From Sphagnum compactum (taxonomy: Eukaryota; Bryophyta; Sphagnopsida; Sphagnales): a stretch of DNA of 64,000 nucleotides. Within the stretch, counting starts at the first letter, position 1. Each line of letters begins with the position of its first letter. Position numbers and translations under genes: made by a program. A model generated the notes under the pieces. The model searched no databases, was not told the origin of the DNA, and saw only the letters and a list, made by a program, of their open reading frames with translations. This document shows, piece after piece, positions 48,853 to 59,482 of the stretch. The stretch lies in assembly GCA_965153455.1 (NCBI GenBank), contig OZ234498.1, positions 10,230,001 through 10,294,000 on the forward strand. The letters run 5' to 3'.

Positions 48853-48925
48853 CCTGTGCCATACATGGGGGGCCTTACAGAGGAGTCCGTAGAGAAGATT
48901 TTGCTGACAATGTGCTTGGCCAGTA
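48853..48925 (+). repeat. Partial duplicate of the last coding exon
   Basis: 48,777-48,848 (CCTGTACTGTACATGGGG ... GGCCAGTAG) is repeated 76 bp later at 48,853-48,925 (CCTGTGCCATACATGGGG ... GGCCAGTAG) with small insertions and changes. The second copy lies after the stop codon, so it would be in the 3' UTR. Confidence 0.85.
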
Positions 48926-49440
48926 GTATAACAGTCTTTCACTTTCAAGGGACCCTTTGTGAGTAATCTGAGCAGCACACCAGTGGCTTGAAGACACGAC
49001 AGGGCTGGTCATTGTCGTCATGTCCCTTCAGCTTCACATACCTATCGACCTATGTAGCTGTGGATTCTTCTCTTCTGAACCTAATGCGGTCGGACTTCAG
49101 TTCTGCTGCGTCTGAGAATCTCTTGGGTTAGGGTTTCTTCTGTTGCTCTATCTGGGAGCCAAGAAGCTCGCTGGTGGAGGGAGATTGACCTCTAAGAAGC
49201 AAGTGGAGAATGAGAAGATTGACAAGCTTGTGAGATCCTTGCTTTTGTTGTTGTTGTTGGTGAGATTTGCTTGCTGCATTTTGCCATATTATGCTGTAGT
49301 TGGAGACAGTAGTGTTTTGGGTTCTGATAGCGGAAGAGTATTCAGATGATGAGATAGAGGAGGTGGGTTTTAGGGTTCAAGGAATCTTGCCAAAGTAGCT
49401 ACAGCTAGAAGGGTGAAGAAGCTGTGTCAGAGTCAATTGG
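48926..49440. other. Flank of the small membrane-protein gene, nothing recognised
   Basis: Probably the 3' UTR and flank. It includes GGGTTAGGGTTTCTTC (about 49,125), resembling the telo-box sequences also seen in the intron of the preceding gene. A 68-residue frame at 49,143-49,349 has a short hydrophobic stretch but no recognised family. Confidence 0.35.
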
Positions 49441-49985
49441 AATTCCTGTTCTGGCAAGCTAGTTTACAGCTGTAATTCTAATGAAGAGTACACCAAGTTT
49501 CGTTTCAAGGAACTGCCTGTTTTAGCAAGTGGGTTTACTGTTGTCATTCTAATGAAGAGTACATGAAAATTTGTTTCAAGGATCTGCAAGATTGGAATTC
49601 CTGTTCCAGGAAGCTGGTTTACAGTTGTCAATCTATTGAAAGAGTACACCAAGTCTTGTTTCAAGAATAAACAAGACTGCAATTCCTGTTCTAGCAAGCT
49701 GGTTTTTGGTTGTCATTTCAGTGGAGAGTACAAGTTTTGTTTCAAATTGGCAGTTGACACCTGCGAGATAGATAAGACTTCTGTGCTTTGGTGGATCCTG
49801 CAATGATCTGCGAGATTATATTAGACTCCTGTGCTATTGGCAGCACTTGCAAGTTTCACTTCAAGAATCTGCAATTGATGCCTGCTGGATAGATTGCAAT
49901 TCTATGGTTTGGTGGATCTTGCAAGCTTTGTTTGAAGAATCTCCAATTGATGCTTGCAAGATAGGTTAGACTTTTGTGGGGATTG
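49441..49985 (+). repeat. Tandem array with 75-85 bp period
   Basis: Four units begin with an AATTCCTGTTCTGGCAAGCT-like phrase at about 49,441, 49,515, 49,598 and 49,680 and continue into GGTTTACAGTTGTCATTCT and AGAGTACA...TTTCAAG. From about 49,755 three related pieces follow, sharing ATCTGC-A-ATTGATGCCTGC and TTTGGTGGATC(C/T)TGCAA. Confidence 0.7.
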
Positions 49986-51881
49986 AATGCAAACTTGAAT
50001 CTGCAATGTGCTTTGTGCAAGCAACATCTGATACAAAGTTGTGTTCCTCTCCTACACAAGAATGGGTGTTATGTAAAACTGTAGTCAGAAACCACATCAG
50101 AGTTGCAAAATCAACAGTGATTTTGCAATGTGGACAACCAAAAGATTATAACCATATCTCGTGTCACTTACACCCTAAAACCTAAACCCTAAATAGCTTC
50201 CATTTGCCTTGCACTTCATGTTTTTCTCCTTCTATTCGCAAATTGATAACAATCAAGATTTTCTGAAAATTTGAAATTGATGAAACCTTACCAAAGTCAA
50301 TAAAAGGAAAAGCACTCACCCAGAAGGGGAAAGGGAAAGGGAGGAACAAAAAGAGAGGACCAAGAGACAACACCCATCACTACAAAAGCACAAATTAAGG
50401 TAATAAAAAAAACAACTTAGGTCTTAAACCTCTCAATAGTTGCGTGAAGCAAATTTGACAAGGAGATGGGTGGAAACTTGAAAAAACACCAAGCCTAGAA
50501 GAGGTTTCCTTATCAATAATGGTTCCCTTTTCGAAGTAGTAGTAGTTTCAATGTTTTGAAGAACTATTAACACATTATGTTATAAAATGAATGTAATATT
50601 AAAGACGAGAGCTTCTAGTGCCCTTTGTTGACACAATGATGAAAGTTGTTGGCACATTGGTGTGAGATTTCAAATATGTTTTATGACAAGTGGGGGAAAA
50701 ACACACCCCTAAGGTGACAATTGCGATATAACTTGTCTTTTGCCTAGGTTATAATTGTTGTTGCAACCAATCCTTGAAAAGTAGTTGCTCATGAAACTAA
50801 ATTTATTCAAGTGCGATTAGTGATGATAACATTAGGCAAAATGTGAATATCGTATGAGGTGAACACAATACTCACACATTGATCCAAAGATTGGAAAGAG
50901 GGTTACAAAAGAACATGTGTTTACTTGTATGAAACATGAAATCTAGTATCCTTAACAATGGATTTGAAACCATCTTAAATGACATTGTGCGTTGTAAAGC
51001 ATTGCCTTTCATGAAAACATTGGAGAATGCATATCCTTGTCGGGTTTATAAGCTAGTTACAAATGCAATGAGTTAAGCCATGAGTTGTAAGATGGGAGAA
51101 ACCCAACCTAATGCATAATGTAGAGGAGAAGATGCTTAAGATCATAGAAAACGAGGAGATCATTGAGCAAACGAAAAGCTAAATGCTCTAATCTAAATCA
51201 ACACAAGATATTAGGTGGACATGATGATAATCAAAAGGCATGTCAAAAGTGATGCTAATAACAAAATGTTTGTGCACTCTTTGAAATGCTCTCTAAAAAC
51301 GATTTGCTCCCCTTTCTCAAAAGTGTTCAAATAGCGAGATATAGACCTATGTTATTGCAAGAAGAAAGTCACACACAAACCTCAAATAAGCTTGAAATGG
51401 AAGTGGACTTAAATTGCTGATCCTTATAGCCTCCAAAACTGGTGTTAGAACTTTAAACCTTTGTACATATGTTCCTTATTTCTAGGGCCCAAAAAAAGTT
51501 AATAACATTTTCAAACTAAAAAAAAAAGTACTTTGGGCTGACATATGTAATATTTTCAATTAGTGAAAAATACTACAATTTATGTTCCAAATAGAAAACC
51601 TAGTACTATTTTATTTATGACCAGGGTCAATGAATTTTTTATAAATTTCCAGAATAAAAATACTTTGGAAATTGGGTCCCCATGTTACATATATAATATT
51701 TTAAAATTAAACAAAGAAATAAACCTAGATTATTTAATAATCTAGACTTGAAATTGTTTTTTCCAATACCATAATGCCTTGGTGACTTTGGCACAAATTA
51801 TACTTGTTTTGAGAAATGCTGAAATTTTCCAAAATTACTTGTTTCCCCAAAAAATATTTGATTTCTTTTGGGAAATTGGGG

Positions 51882-51916
<35 letters not shown>

Positions 51917-52280
51917 TTATATTTATAAAAAAAATTCCTCCTTCAGTACTACCTAGTGAAGGCTCCAAGGGCTTTTTTTTTCCCCAATTTTGTGATGTAG
52001 CTGAAGTGATCATCCATAAAATGATTTAGCCAGATTTGGCTACACAGAAGATATGAAAGTAGAAAAAAATCAGAATTTTTCTATATGCTTGGCTACCTAC
52101 TGGAACTCATCATAAGAATCTGGCGATTTGGAATTTTTTTTTCTTCGAAATCTGGCGAATTGAGCCATTTTTTCCCCACGAAAAATCCTTTGTATAGGTC
52201 GAAACTCGAAACCATATTTTTCAGGTCAAAATTTGGCGAAAGTTTCGCCAATAAAACAGGAAACAAATACTGAGTGAAGC
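49986..52280. other. AT-rich intergenic DNA with a dispersed repeat
   Basis: No gene was recognised. It contains ACACCCTAAAACCTAAACCC (50,170-50,189), a TA microsatellite (51,886-51,912) and, at 51,985-52,095, a stretch that is the inverted homologue of 60,405-60,525. Confidence 0.45.
51985..52095 (-). repeat. Dispersed repeat, inverted partner of 60,405-60,525
   Basis: On the minus strand: GTAGCCAAGCATATAG, TTTTTTTCTACTTTCATAT, TGGCTAAATC, TGGATGATC, GCTACATCACAAAATTG. The plus strand at 60,405-60,525 has ATAGCCAAAAAGAGAG, TTTTTAATCACTTTCATAT, TGGCTAAACC, TTGATGATG, GCTACATCACAAAATTG in the same order and spacing. Confidence 0.6.
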
Positions 52281-52722
52281 TCGTCAGTGACGGCGTGCCC
52301 CAATTTCAACGCTCTTTTTTGGCTTGTTTTGTGGGCGCGCAGGCAAGCAAGCACGCTCGCTCGCTCACGAACTGGCTGACAAAATTGAAGCCAATGGGTG
52401 TTTAGATTTGTTTCTTCTTTGATTTTGTTGGTTTTTCTTGAGTGCTCGATTTCTGGAGCCTCTGCGGGAGATGGCATTTGCTTGACAGCCAGGTCTAGTT
52501 TTGCTTGCACAAGAGCTGCCGCCCGCCCCCACAACAGCATCTTGTTTTGCCTCTCTTTTTTTTTTTTTTTTTTTTCCTTCATTTCCAAAAATCAGTTCAG
52601 AAACAACTTCATCACTTATTGCCATCATCTTCTTCTTCATCATCATTACCGGCCAGCGATTCAAAAGTTTTGAGTTTCGGATCTCCTCAGCAAGGAAGCT
52701 TTTTATCTGATTCGTAATAATC

Positions 52723-55700
52723 ATGTTTTCCAAAGACTCCAAAGGCCCCTTGGCATCTGCCACTACGGATGAAGATTTCCAGGTGAACAAGAAAAACACC
52801 CTTTTTGTTTCCTAGCAAAGGCCTAAAGAAAAAGAAAAATCCCTCTCTCTGTCTCTCTCTCTGTCTCTCTCTCTCTTTCTTCCTTCCTTCTTTTCCCCCT
52901 CGTATGATAAGTGGTTCGAAATAGAGCGAATGGGTTGTTGTTGTTGCTCTACAATCACACATCGGGAGTCAGTCAAAAGCTCAAGATATTGGGAGGGAAT
53001 TTTAGCAAAGCAAAAGAGGGGGTTTTTTTGAATAATGCTCTTCACCATTTTTTCTGACACAAAAATGGGTGATCTAATCACAGGCATATGTGGAGGAAAT
53101 TGAGCATGCAAAACCAGTCAATGTTGAGGATTGGCTGCCAGTGACTGGGAGCAGAAATGCCAAATGGTGGTATGCAGCATTCCATAATGTGACAGCCATG
53201 GTGGGTGCGGGAGTTCTTGGCCTGCCTTATGCTATGGTTTACCTTACCTGGTAAAGTTCAAGCCTTGTTGCATCAGCCCCCAACTTTTATTCTTGTTCAG
53301 TTTGTAAAAATATTACTTCGTGATGCAAATGCATGACAAAGGAGCAAGTGCATGACAAAATTGCAAAGCATATGACAAAAGATATGGCATGAGCAGATGA
53401 AGTTAGTATAACTTGTGAAATCGTTGGTCTTTCTTGGGTTTTATTGAGCTCTATGAAAGAGTTTGGAGAATCTTATGTGGTGAAGTGATTGTTGGATGCC
53501 CCCCATTTTCAATAGAGAATTTCAAGCAATTGATTGTTGGATCCCCCCCATCCCCAATTTCAATACAGAATTTAAGCAATTTGAGTGGGGGATAATACAA
53601 TTTGCCAGGGGTCCTGGAGTGATAGTGTTGGTGTTATCGTGGGTCATCACACTCTACACCTTGTGGCAAATGGTGGAGATGCATGAGATGGTGCCAGGCA
53701 AGCGCTTTGATCGCTACCATGAATTGGGTCAGGAAGCATTTGGGGAGAAATTGGGACTCTGGATTGTGGTACCTCAGCAGCTCATCGTGGAGGTAGGCGT
53801 GGACATTGTGTATATGGTAACTGGTGGCAAATCCTTGGAGAAGTTCTACGATCTTACTTGCAAGAAGAATTGCTACTTGCAAAATCGACTTTCTATCTGG
53901 ATTCTTGTGTTTGGGTCTGTGCACTTCTTTTTGGCTCAACTACCGAACTTCAACTCCATTGCGGGAATTTCATTAGCTGCAGCTATCATGTCACTCAGGT
54001 GGGTTAATAATATTCTGTGATTTGCCTCGTGTTTATTGGAGGTTGCCAGGGTGCTTAGGAGGGTTGTTGTTTTCGAGCTCCAATTTGATACTCATAGAGG
54101 GTGCATGTAGTATATTGCAGCTACTCAACAATTGCATGGGCCATCCCTGCCCATTATGGACACTCCTTGCTTCCTCCTGGGCAGAGGCCAGACTATCATT
54201 TGCCACCAAATCAGTCAACAGCAGCACTGGTCTTTGCTGCTTTCAATGCATTGGGAACAGTAGCATTTGCGTATGCTGGCCACAACGTCGTGCTGGAGAT
54301 ACAAGCCACAATCCCATCAACTCCTCATCGGCCATCAAGAATTGCCATGTGGAGAGGAGTCCTGGTTGCTTATGGAATTGTGGCTGCATGCTACTTCCCT
54401 GTTGCTATTGTTGGTTACTGGGCATTCGGTAACCAGGTACAAGACAATATCATCACGTTTGTGGCCAAACCCGTGTGGCTGGTTGCCATTGCCAATCTCA
54501 TGGTTGTCATTCATGTCATCGGTAGTTATCAGGTACTTCGTTCTATTCATCCTGCAGCTACCAGCTGAATTAGTCACGTTGAAGATGACTTTGAATAAAC
54601 CTTTGAAGAAAAAACCCTTCTGAGAATGGAAGGAAAATACAATAAATTCAAAGTTTTAGGAACTTACAAATGGGTGGTGGTTGCCGTGACTGCAGATCTA
54701 TGCAATGCCAGTGTTTGATATGCTGGAAACAGTGCTTGTGAAGAGATTCCGCTTTTCTCCTTCTCTCCAACTTCGGCTCATTACTCGCTCCATCTATGTT
54801 GGTAAAAGCTTTTTGCACAGTTCCCAGAGATTCTTTTTTAAGTCCTTGGCCGCTCTGCTGGTTAGATGGAGTGAGGGCATCATATTTGTGCAGGACAGGA
54901 GGAAACTTGGAAGAGAAAACTTGGAATTCTGTACTCTCATGCTCTCATGACTGCACATTCGTTTGTGCAGGTTTGACAATGTTTGTTGGCATAACCCTTC
55001 CGTTTTTTGGTGCCTTGCTTGGATTCTTTGGAGGGTTTGCCTTTGCCCCAACAACATACTTTGTGAGTCAGACTTTCCAATGAACTTGCATTGCTGAGAG
55101 TGGCCATGAAGCATGAGTTTCACTCTGTATCATCGGTCCATGTGTGAAGAACTTTCCCTCGAGAAATTCTCAGATTAACCTCATTTTGTATCCATGTGGC
55201 AGTTGCCTTGCTGTATGTGGCTGACTATCAAAAAGCCGAGAATTGGAAGCCTATCGTGGCTTGCTAATTGGGTTAGTCAAATCTCTTTTGCCCTGATCCT
55301 CTTTGAAGTTGTATTGTTTACAAGAATGGAGCATTCTTCTTTTCAGTGTGTTTTGGCACTTGAATCACCAACTCTTGAGAAATGTATCTGCTGAATATCA
55401 CTTGTGCATCTGCTGCTGAATGTCTGCTTTTTTGGTGACTTTTGGCACTTGAATCACCAACGCTGGAGAAATGCATCTGCTGAATGTCACTTACACATCT
55501 GCTGCTAAATGTCACTTGCGCATCTGCTGCTGAATGTCACGTACACATCTGCTGCTGCATGTCACTTACGCATCTGCTGAATTGTTACTTTGTCATGTAA
55601 TGATGGCTGTTGCACTTGGCCAAGATGATGTCATTGACATTGTATATCACCATGATGTATGCAGGCGTGTATCATACTAGGCATCACGCTAATGCTTGTA

Positions 55701-55763
55701 TCATCCATTGGTGGACTTCGACAAATTATCGTTGATGCCTCCAGCTACAAGTTCTATCAATGA
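52723..55763 (+). CDS. LHT1: Lysine/histidine-type amino acid transporter (LHT family)
   Basis: Proton-coupled amino acid importer of the AAAP family at the plasma membrane. Eight exons join without a break: 52,723-52,782, 53,084-53,250, 53,609-53,998, 54,121-54,532, 54,696-54,801, 54,971-55,062, 55,203-55,271, 55,665-55,763. They total 1,395 nt and encode 464 aa (Arabidopsis LHT1 is about 446). Every junction has GT and AG. Family blocks: [20 protein letters not shown] and VLGLPYAM (first membrane helix), [156 protein letters not shown], and [20 protein letters not shown] at the end. About ten membrane segments are expected. The LHT symbol is by family; paralogue assignment is uncertain. The upstream methionine choice [12 protein letters not shown] is in frame with exon 2. 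Confidence 0.93.
55385..55585 (+). repeat. Minisatellite in the last LHT intron
   Basis: Six or so units of about 28-30 bp built on CATCTGCTGCTGAATGTCAC, with alternating TTGCG and TTACA variants, lie between exons 7 and 8. Confidence 0.8.
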
Positions 55764-56270
55764 GAGGGTAAAAAAGCAAAAAACGTAGAAATATTATTAG
55801 GTCAGATTCTTTACCATTTTGTCAGGGCCAGAAAGATTTGCTCTTGTTTAGAAAGAAGTTGAATAATGAACGTATCAAGAGCTGCAACCACCCATTTCCC
55901 AATTCATTCCTTTGCAGTTGTGGAGTGAAACGGCAATAACAGATCACTGCGTTAGTCCCAGAGCTTAAGGTGTAACCTATTTATGCATTGTTTTTAGCTA
56001 ATGGGTATACCCGCAGGTTTAGAGCATTTTTTGGCACACCTGTAGGTTTAGGGTATTTTTTTAGGTTTAGGGTTTTAGCATTTAAGCTTTAACGTATTTA
56101 TGTGTAGAGTTCTTAATCACAATGGAACTGAGTTGCATAATCACTAGCAACTGCAGGAAAGTTTTTTAATGGCACATATTGTGGCAAAAAAGCACCTTGA
56201 CATACATACACTTTCACAACTTTGGGGTTTCTCTAAATTTCATTGCCAATGGCCTAAACCCTAAAACCGG
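55764..56270. other. 3' flank of LHT
   Basis: Presumed 3' UTR followed by intergenic DNA. Telo-box-like TAGGTTTAGGGTTTTAGC lies near 56,061-56,078. Confidence 0.4.
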
Positions 56271-56515
56271 GTTTTAAAGTTTCTTTGCAACACTCATATG
56301 CATTTCCCCTTCACTTCAAGTTACAAATCCCAACTCCAAAATACACTTGAAAGCAAATGGAAGAAGACATGTCTTTTGACATATACCAAAGAATTGTTTT
56401 AAAGTTTCTTTGCACCCACTCATATGCATTTCCCCTTCACTTCAAGTTACAAATCCCAACTCCAAAATACACTTGAAAGCAAATGGAAGAAGACATGTCT
56501 TTTGACATATAAACA
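56271..56515 (+). repeat. Tandem duplication, 2 copies of 125 bp
   Basis: The unit beginning GTTTTAAAGTTTCTTTGCA starts at 56,271 and again at 56,396. The copies are nearly identical to the end of the unit, so the duplication is recent. Confidence 0.9.
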
Positions 56516-57161
56516 ATTAATTGCATGTCGTTTACATGCAACATGTAAAGTACTTGTTCACTAAGGACAACTTAAAAAATAATTCAAAGCACCAATTTGA
56601 ACAATGTCGATTTGGCCTCCAAATTTTTGCTTTGCACTTATGCACAAGCATGAGGCCATTGCAAATTTAAGTGCCCGTATTTTGAAGTTATCTCTTCTAA
56701 AGAATTCAAAATTTAAGTGCCCGTATTTTAAATTTTAAATTAAAAAATATTTTAAAATGTATTTGCATATTAGTGTTTAAAGATCGATAACCTCCTTGGA
56801 TGATAATCATTCGTTTAGGTTTTTTAGATTTTCTGAAAATTCAATACCGGATGACTATCAATTCGATCGGGTATCAAAAAATCAAGAACTCACTGGTAGG
56901 GTTATTAATAACCGACTTATAACCGGGTCCAAACTCAATAACCGGCCAACGCCGGTACACACACGCGGTTGAATGCAGCGTTGTGCGGTTCTTAGGGTTT
57001 TTGTGAGAGAACCCCCGGTTCGGTTCTGACATTTTAAAATTGATGCGACGATTTTAGTATTGATACCCTCCGGGACACACCGCCGCGCGCGCGTCGTCAG
57101 CTTCGATCCTCTCCTTCCCGTTCTCTCGCCTTCTTGTGTCTCTCTCTTCTTCAGAAGAGCG

Positions 57162-57203
<42 letters not shown>

Positions 57204-57423
57204 TCTCCTCTTGCCTGTTTATCAAATCGTTGCCTTCATCTCTATCGGATCTAAACAATGCATCTACTCTTGTGCGGTTTTTGATAGTATTTTTCCTTTT
57301 TTTCCTCCAGTATTATCGTTGTTGTTGTTTCTGACTGACTGTGTTCATCATCACCTGCATTGCATTGCATTGCATTTGTTACTTTATTTTTTTCGTTTTT
57401 TGATCTTTTTTTTTGGCGGAGAG
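56516..57423 (+). promoter_or_regulatory. Intergenic DNA and 5' leader of the desaturase gene
   Basis: A second small duplication, AAATTTAAGTGCCCGTATTTT, occurs at about 56,664 and 56,709. The stretch just before the gene has a CT microsatellite of about 40 bp (57,162-57,201) and T-rich DNA, like a plant 5' leader. An open frame from 57,136 continues in frame into the gene, but its product is only Ser/Leu repeat from the CT run, so I place the start at 57,424. Confidence 0.4.
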
Positions 57424-59482
57424 ATGGGGCGTGGAGGGGATGGAGGTCTTCTTCCATCCGAAACTCCGGAAGTGTTGCCTGCTGTTGCGACGGCGGCGGT
57501 TGAGGAGGAGTCCGTTAACTTGAAGAAGAAGCAGAAGAGTCTGATGGCTACAGACTTCTTCTGGTCAGAGACCGACGAGCCGCATGCCACAAGACGCAAG
57601 CAGATTCTGGCAGCGCACCCGGAAATTCGAGATCTGTTCGGACCCGATCCCTGGGCTCTTCCGCAGGCGCGTGAGTCCGTACTCGCAACCTTTTTTTGTT
57701 GGTGTTAGTTTTGAGTTTGAGCTTTTTCTTCTTCTTCTGGCATTCTGTGCTCCAAGTTTTGTATCTCTGTTTCCTTTTCACGCCTGCCTCTTCTTGGATA
57801 TCCCTGTAGGGCTGGCTATCAGCAGATTTACCAGCAAGTCTCGCACAAGAGATTCTTGGAAAGAAATTTCAGATCTGTAGATAGCTACTGGCAAAGGCTT
57901 CTATGATTCAGAAAAAAAATTTCGGGAACAATGTGTTGTTGACAATGCAAAGAGAGGCATTTGCAAACAGAGCGTGAAAGGCTGAAGCACATCATGAAAG
58001 CTGCAGTAGCAAGGAATTGGCATTTGCAAACAGAGCATGCTCCAGATTACTATATCATAAAAATGTCACAAAATGCAAGCTTGAAATTGTGCCCTGTAAT
58101 TGTGGCCAATTAAGGGAGTTAAGTTGCAGGAATCATCCAGCTTATATGCATACAAAATGTGGATAGCAATGGGCAAACTTAGGGTTTGTCATCACGTCCA
58201 ATCTATGGGGAAAATTAATTTGTGGAGGCACGCAATCAATGGTTTTTCTTGATAACTTAGTGCTTTCCACTGGATGAGATGGAGAAAAGAATATGGTAAG
58301 TCAATGCAGTATACTGTAGTTTTTCAGGATACAAAAATGTGGTCTCTCAGAGTCTAGAGAGAAAGTCACCTTGCTGATTGATATTTTGGAATTTTGTTGT
58401 TTGCTTTTTGGGCAGATTGTTGCAGTTGTCTTGCTACAGACATGGACAGCAAGCTGCATGCAGGAAGTGGGCTGGCCCATTCTTCTTGCCTTGTCCTATT
58501 GCTTTGGAGCTATTCTTAACCACAACTTGTTCCTGGCTATCCATGAGCTAAGCCACAACCTTGCGTTCTCGACACCAATTTACAACCGATTTCTTGGCTT
58601 ATTTGCAAATTTGCCAATTAGCATCCCAATGTCCATCACGTTCCAAAAGTACCATCTTGAGCACCACAGGTTCCAAGGAGTGGAAGGCTTTGATATGGAC
58701 ATCCCAAGCTATGCTGAGGGCCATGTTGTGACCAATATCTTTATGAAAGTTTTGTGGGTTATTTGCCAGCTATTCTTCTATGCACTCCGGCCTCTCTTCC
58801 TGAACCCCAAAACTCCTGGATTATGGGAGGTCTCCAACTTTGTCACCCAATTTGGATTTGATGCTGCACTGGTTTACTTTTTTGGATGGAAATCATTGAT
58901 CTATTTAGTGCTCTCAACATTTCTTGGGGGAGGTATGCATCCAGTTGCTGGCCACTTCATTGCGGAGCACTATGTCTTCATGGAGGGTCAGGAGACATAC
59001 TCATATTATGGGCCTCTCAACCTTGTGACTTGGAATGTTGGGTACCATGTTGAGCACCATGATTTCCCCCGAATTCCAGGATGTAAACTTTACAGGGTAA
59101 GCTTCTCAATTATTTCTAAGATTGCTTGTTCTGAAAACAGACTCATTGCTCATACAACCATTCTGAAATTTGGCTCCTAGGGAAAAGATTTGAGATGCTA
59201 AAAAAACAAATGGTGTTTTCCTTGTTTGGATGATGTAGTTGACAAATGAAGAAATTTATAGATGAAAAGCATATATCGCACTTTGCCAGGACATAGTTTG
59301 CCAACTCATTTGCAGTGTTTTTCTGTGTTGTGAAGGTGAGGCAAATTGCCCCAGAGTTTTATGACCATCTTGCATCACACTCATCTTGGACACATGTTAT
59401 CTACAAGTACATCACAGATCCCACTGTTGGGCCCTTCAGCAGGACTGTGCGGAAGTCAAATGTCATCACGAAAACTGATTGA
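57424..59482 (+). CDS. Sphingolipid (dihydroceramide) delta-4 desaturase
   Basis: Introduces the 4-trans double bond into the sphingoid base of ceramide; an ER membrane di-iron enzyme of the DES1 family. Exons: 57,424-57,670, 58,426-59,096, 59,336-59,482, giving 354 aa with GT donors. The N-terminal lipid-desaturase signature [20 protein letters not shown] and LFGPDPWA is present. The three His boxes are HELSH (about residues 122-126), HLEHH (159-163) and HVEHH (290-294). Other family blocks are [20 protein letters not shown] and [11 protein letters not shown]. The C-terminus [15 protein letters not shown] is complete. Hydrophobic segments around residues 83-121 and 170-240 fit a four-helix desaturase. 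The exon 1/2 junction has two in-frame solutions (see findings), changing two residues. In Arabidopsis the orthologue acts mainly in pollen; expression here is unknown. Confidence 0.93.

Noticed and set aside
57136-57423. Longer in-frame start for the desaturase
   Set aside because: The added residues come from a CT microsatellite and T-rich leader. The family's N-terminus starts close to MGRGGDGG..., shortly before MATDFFW.
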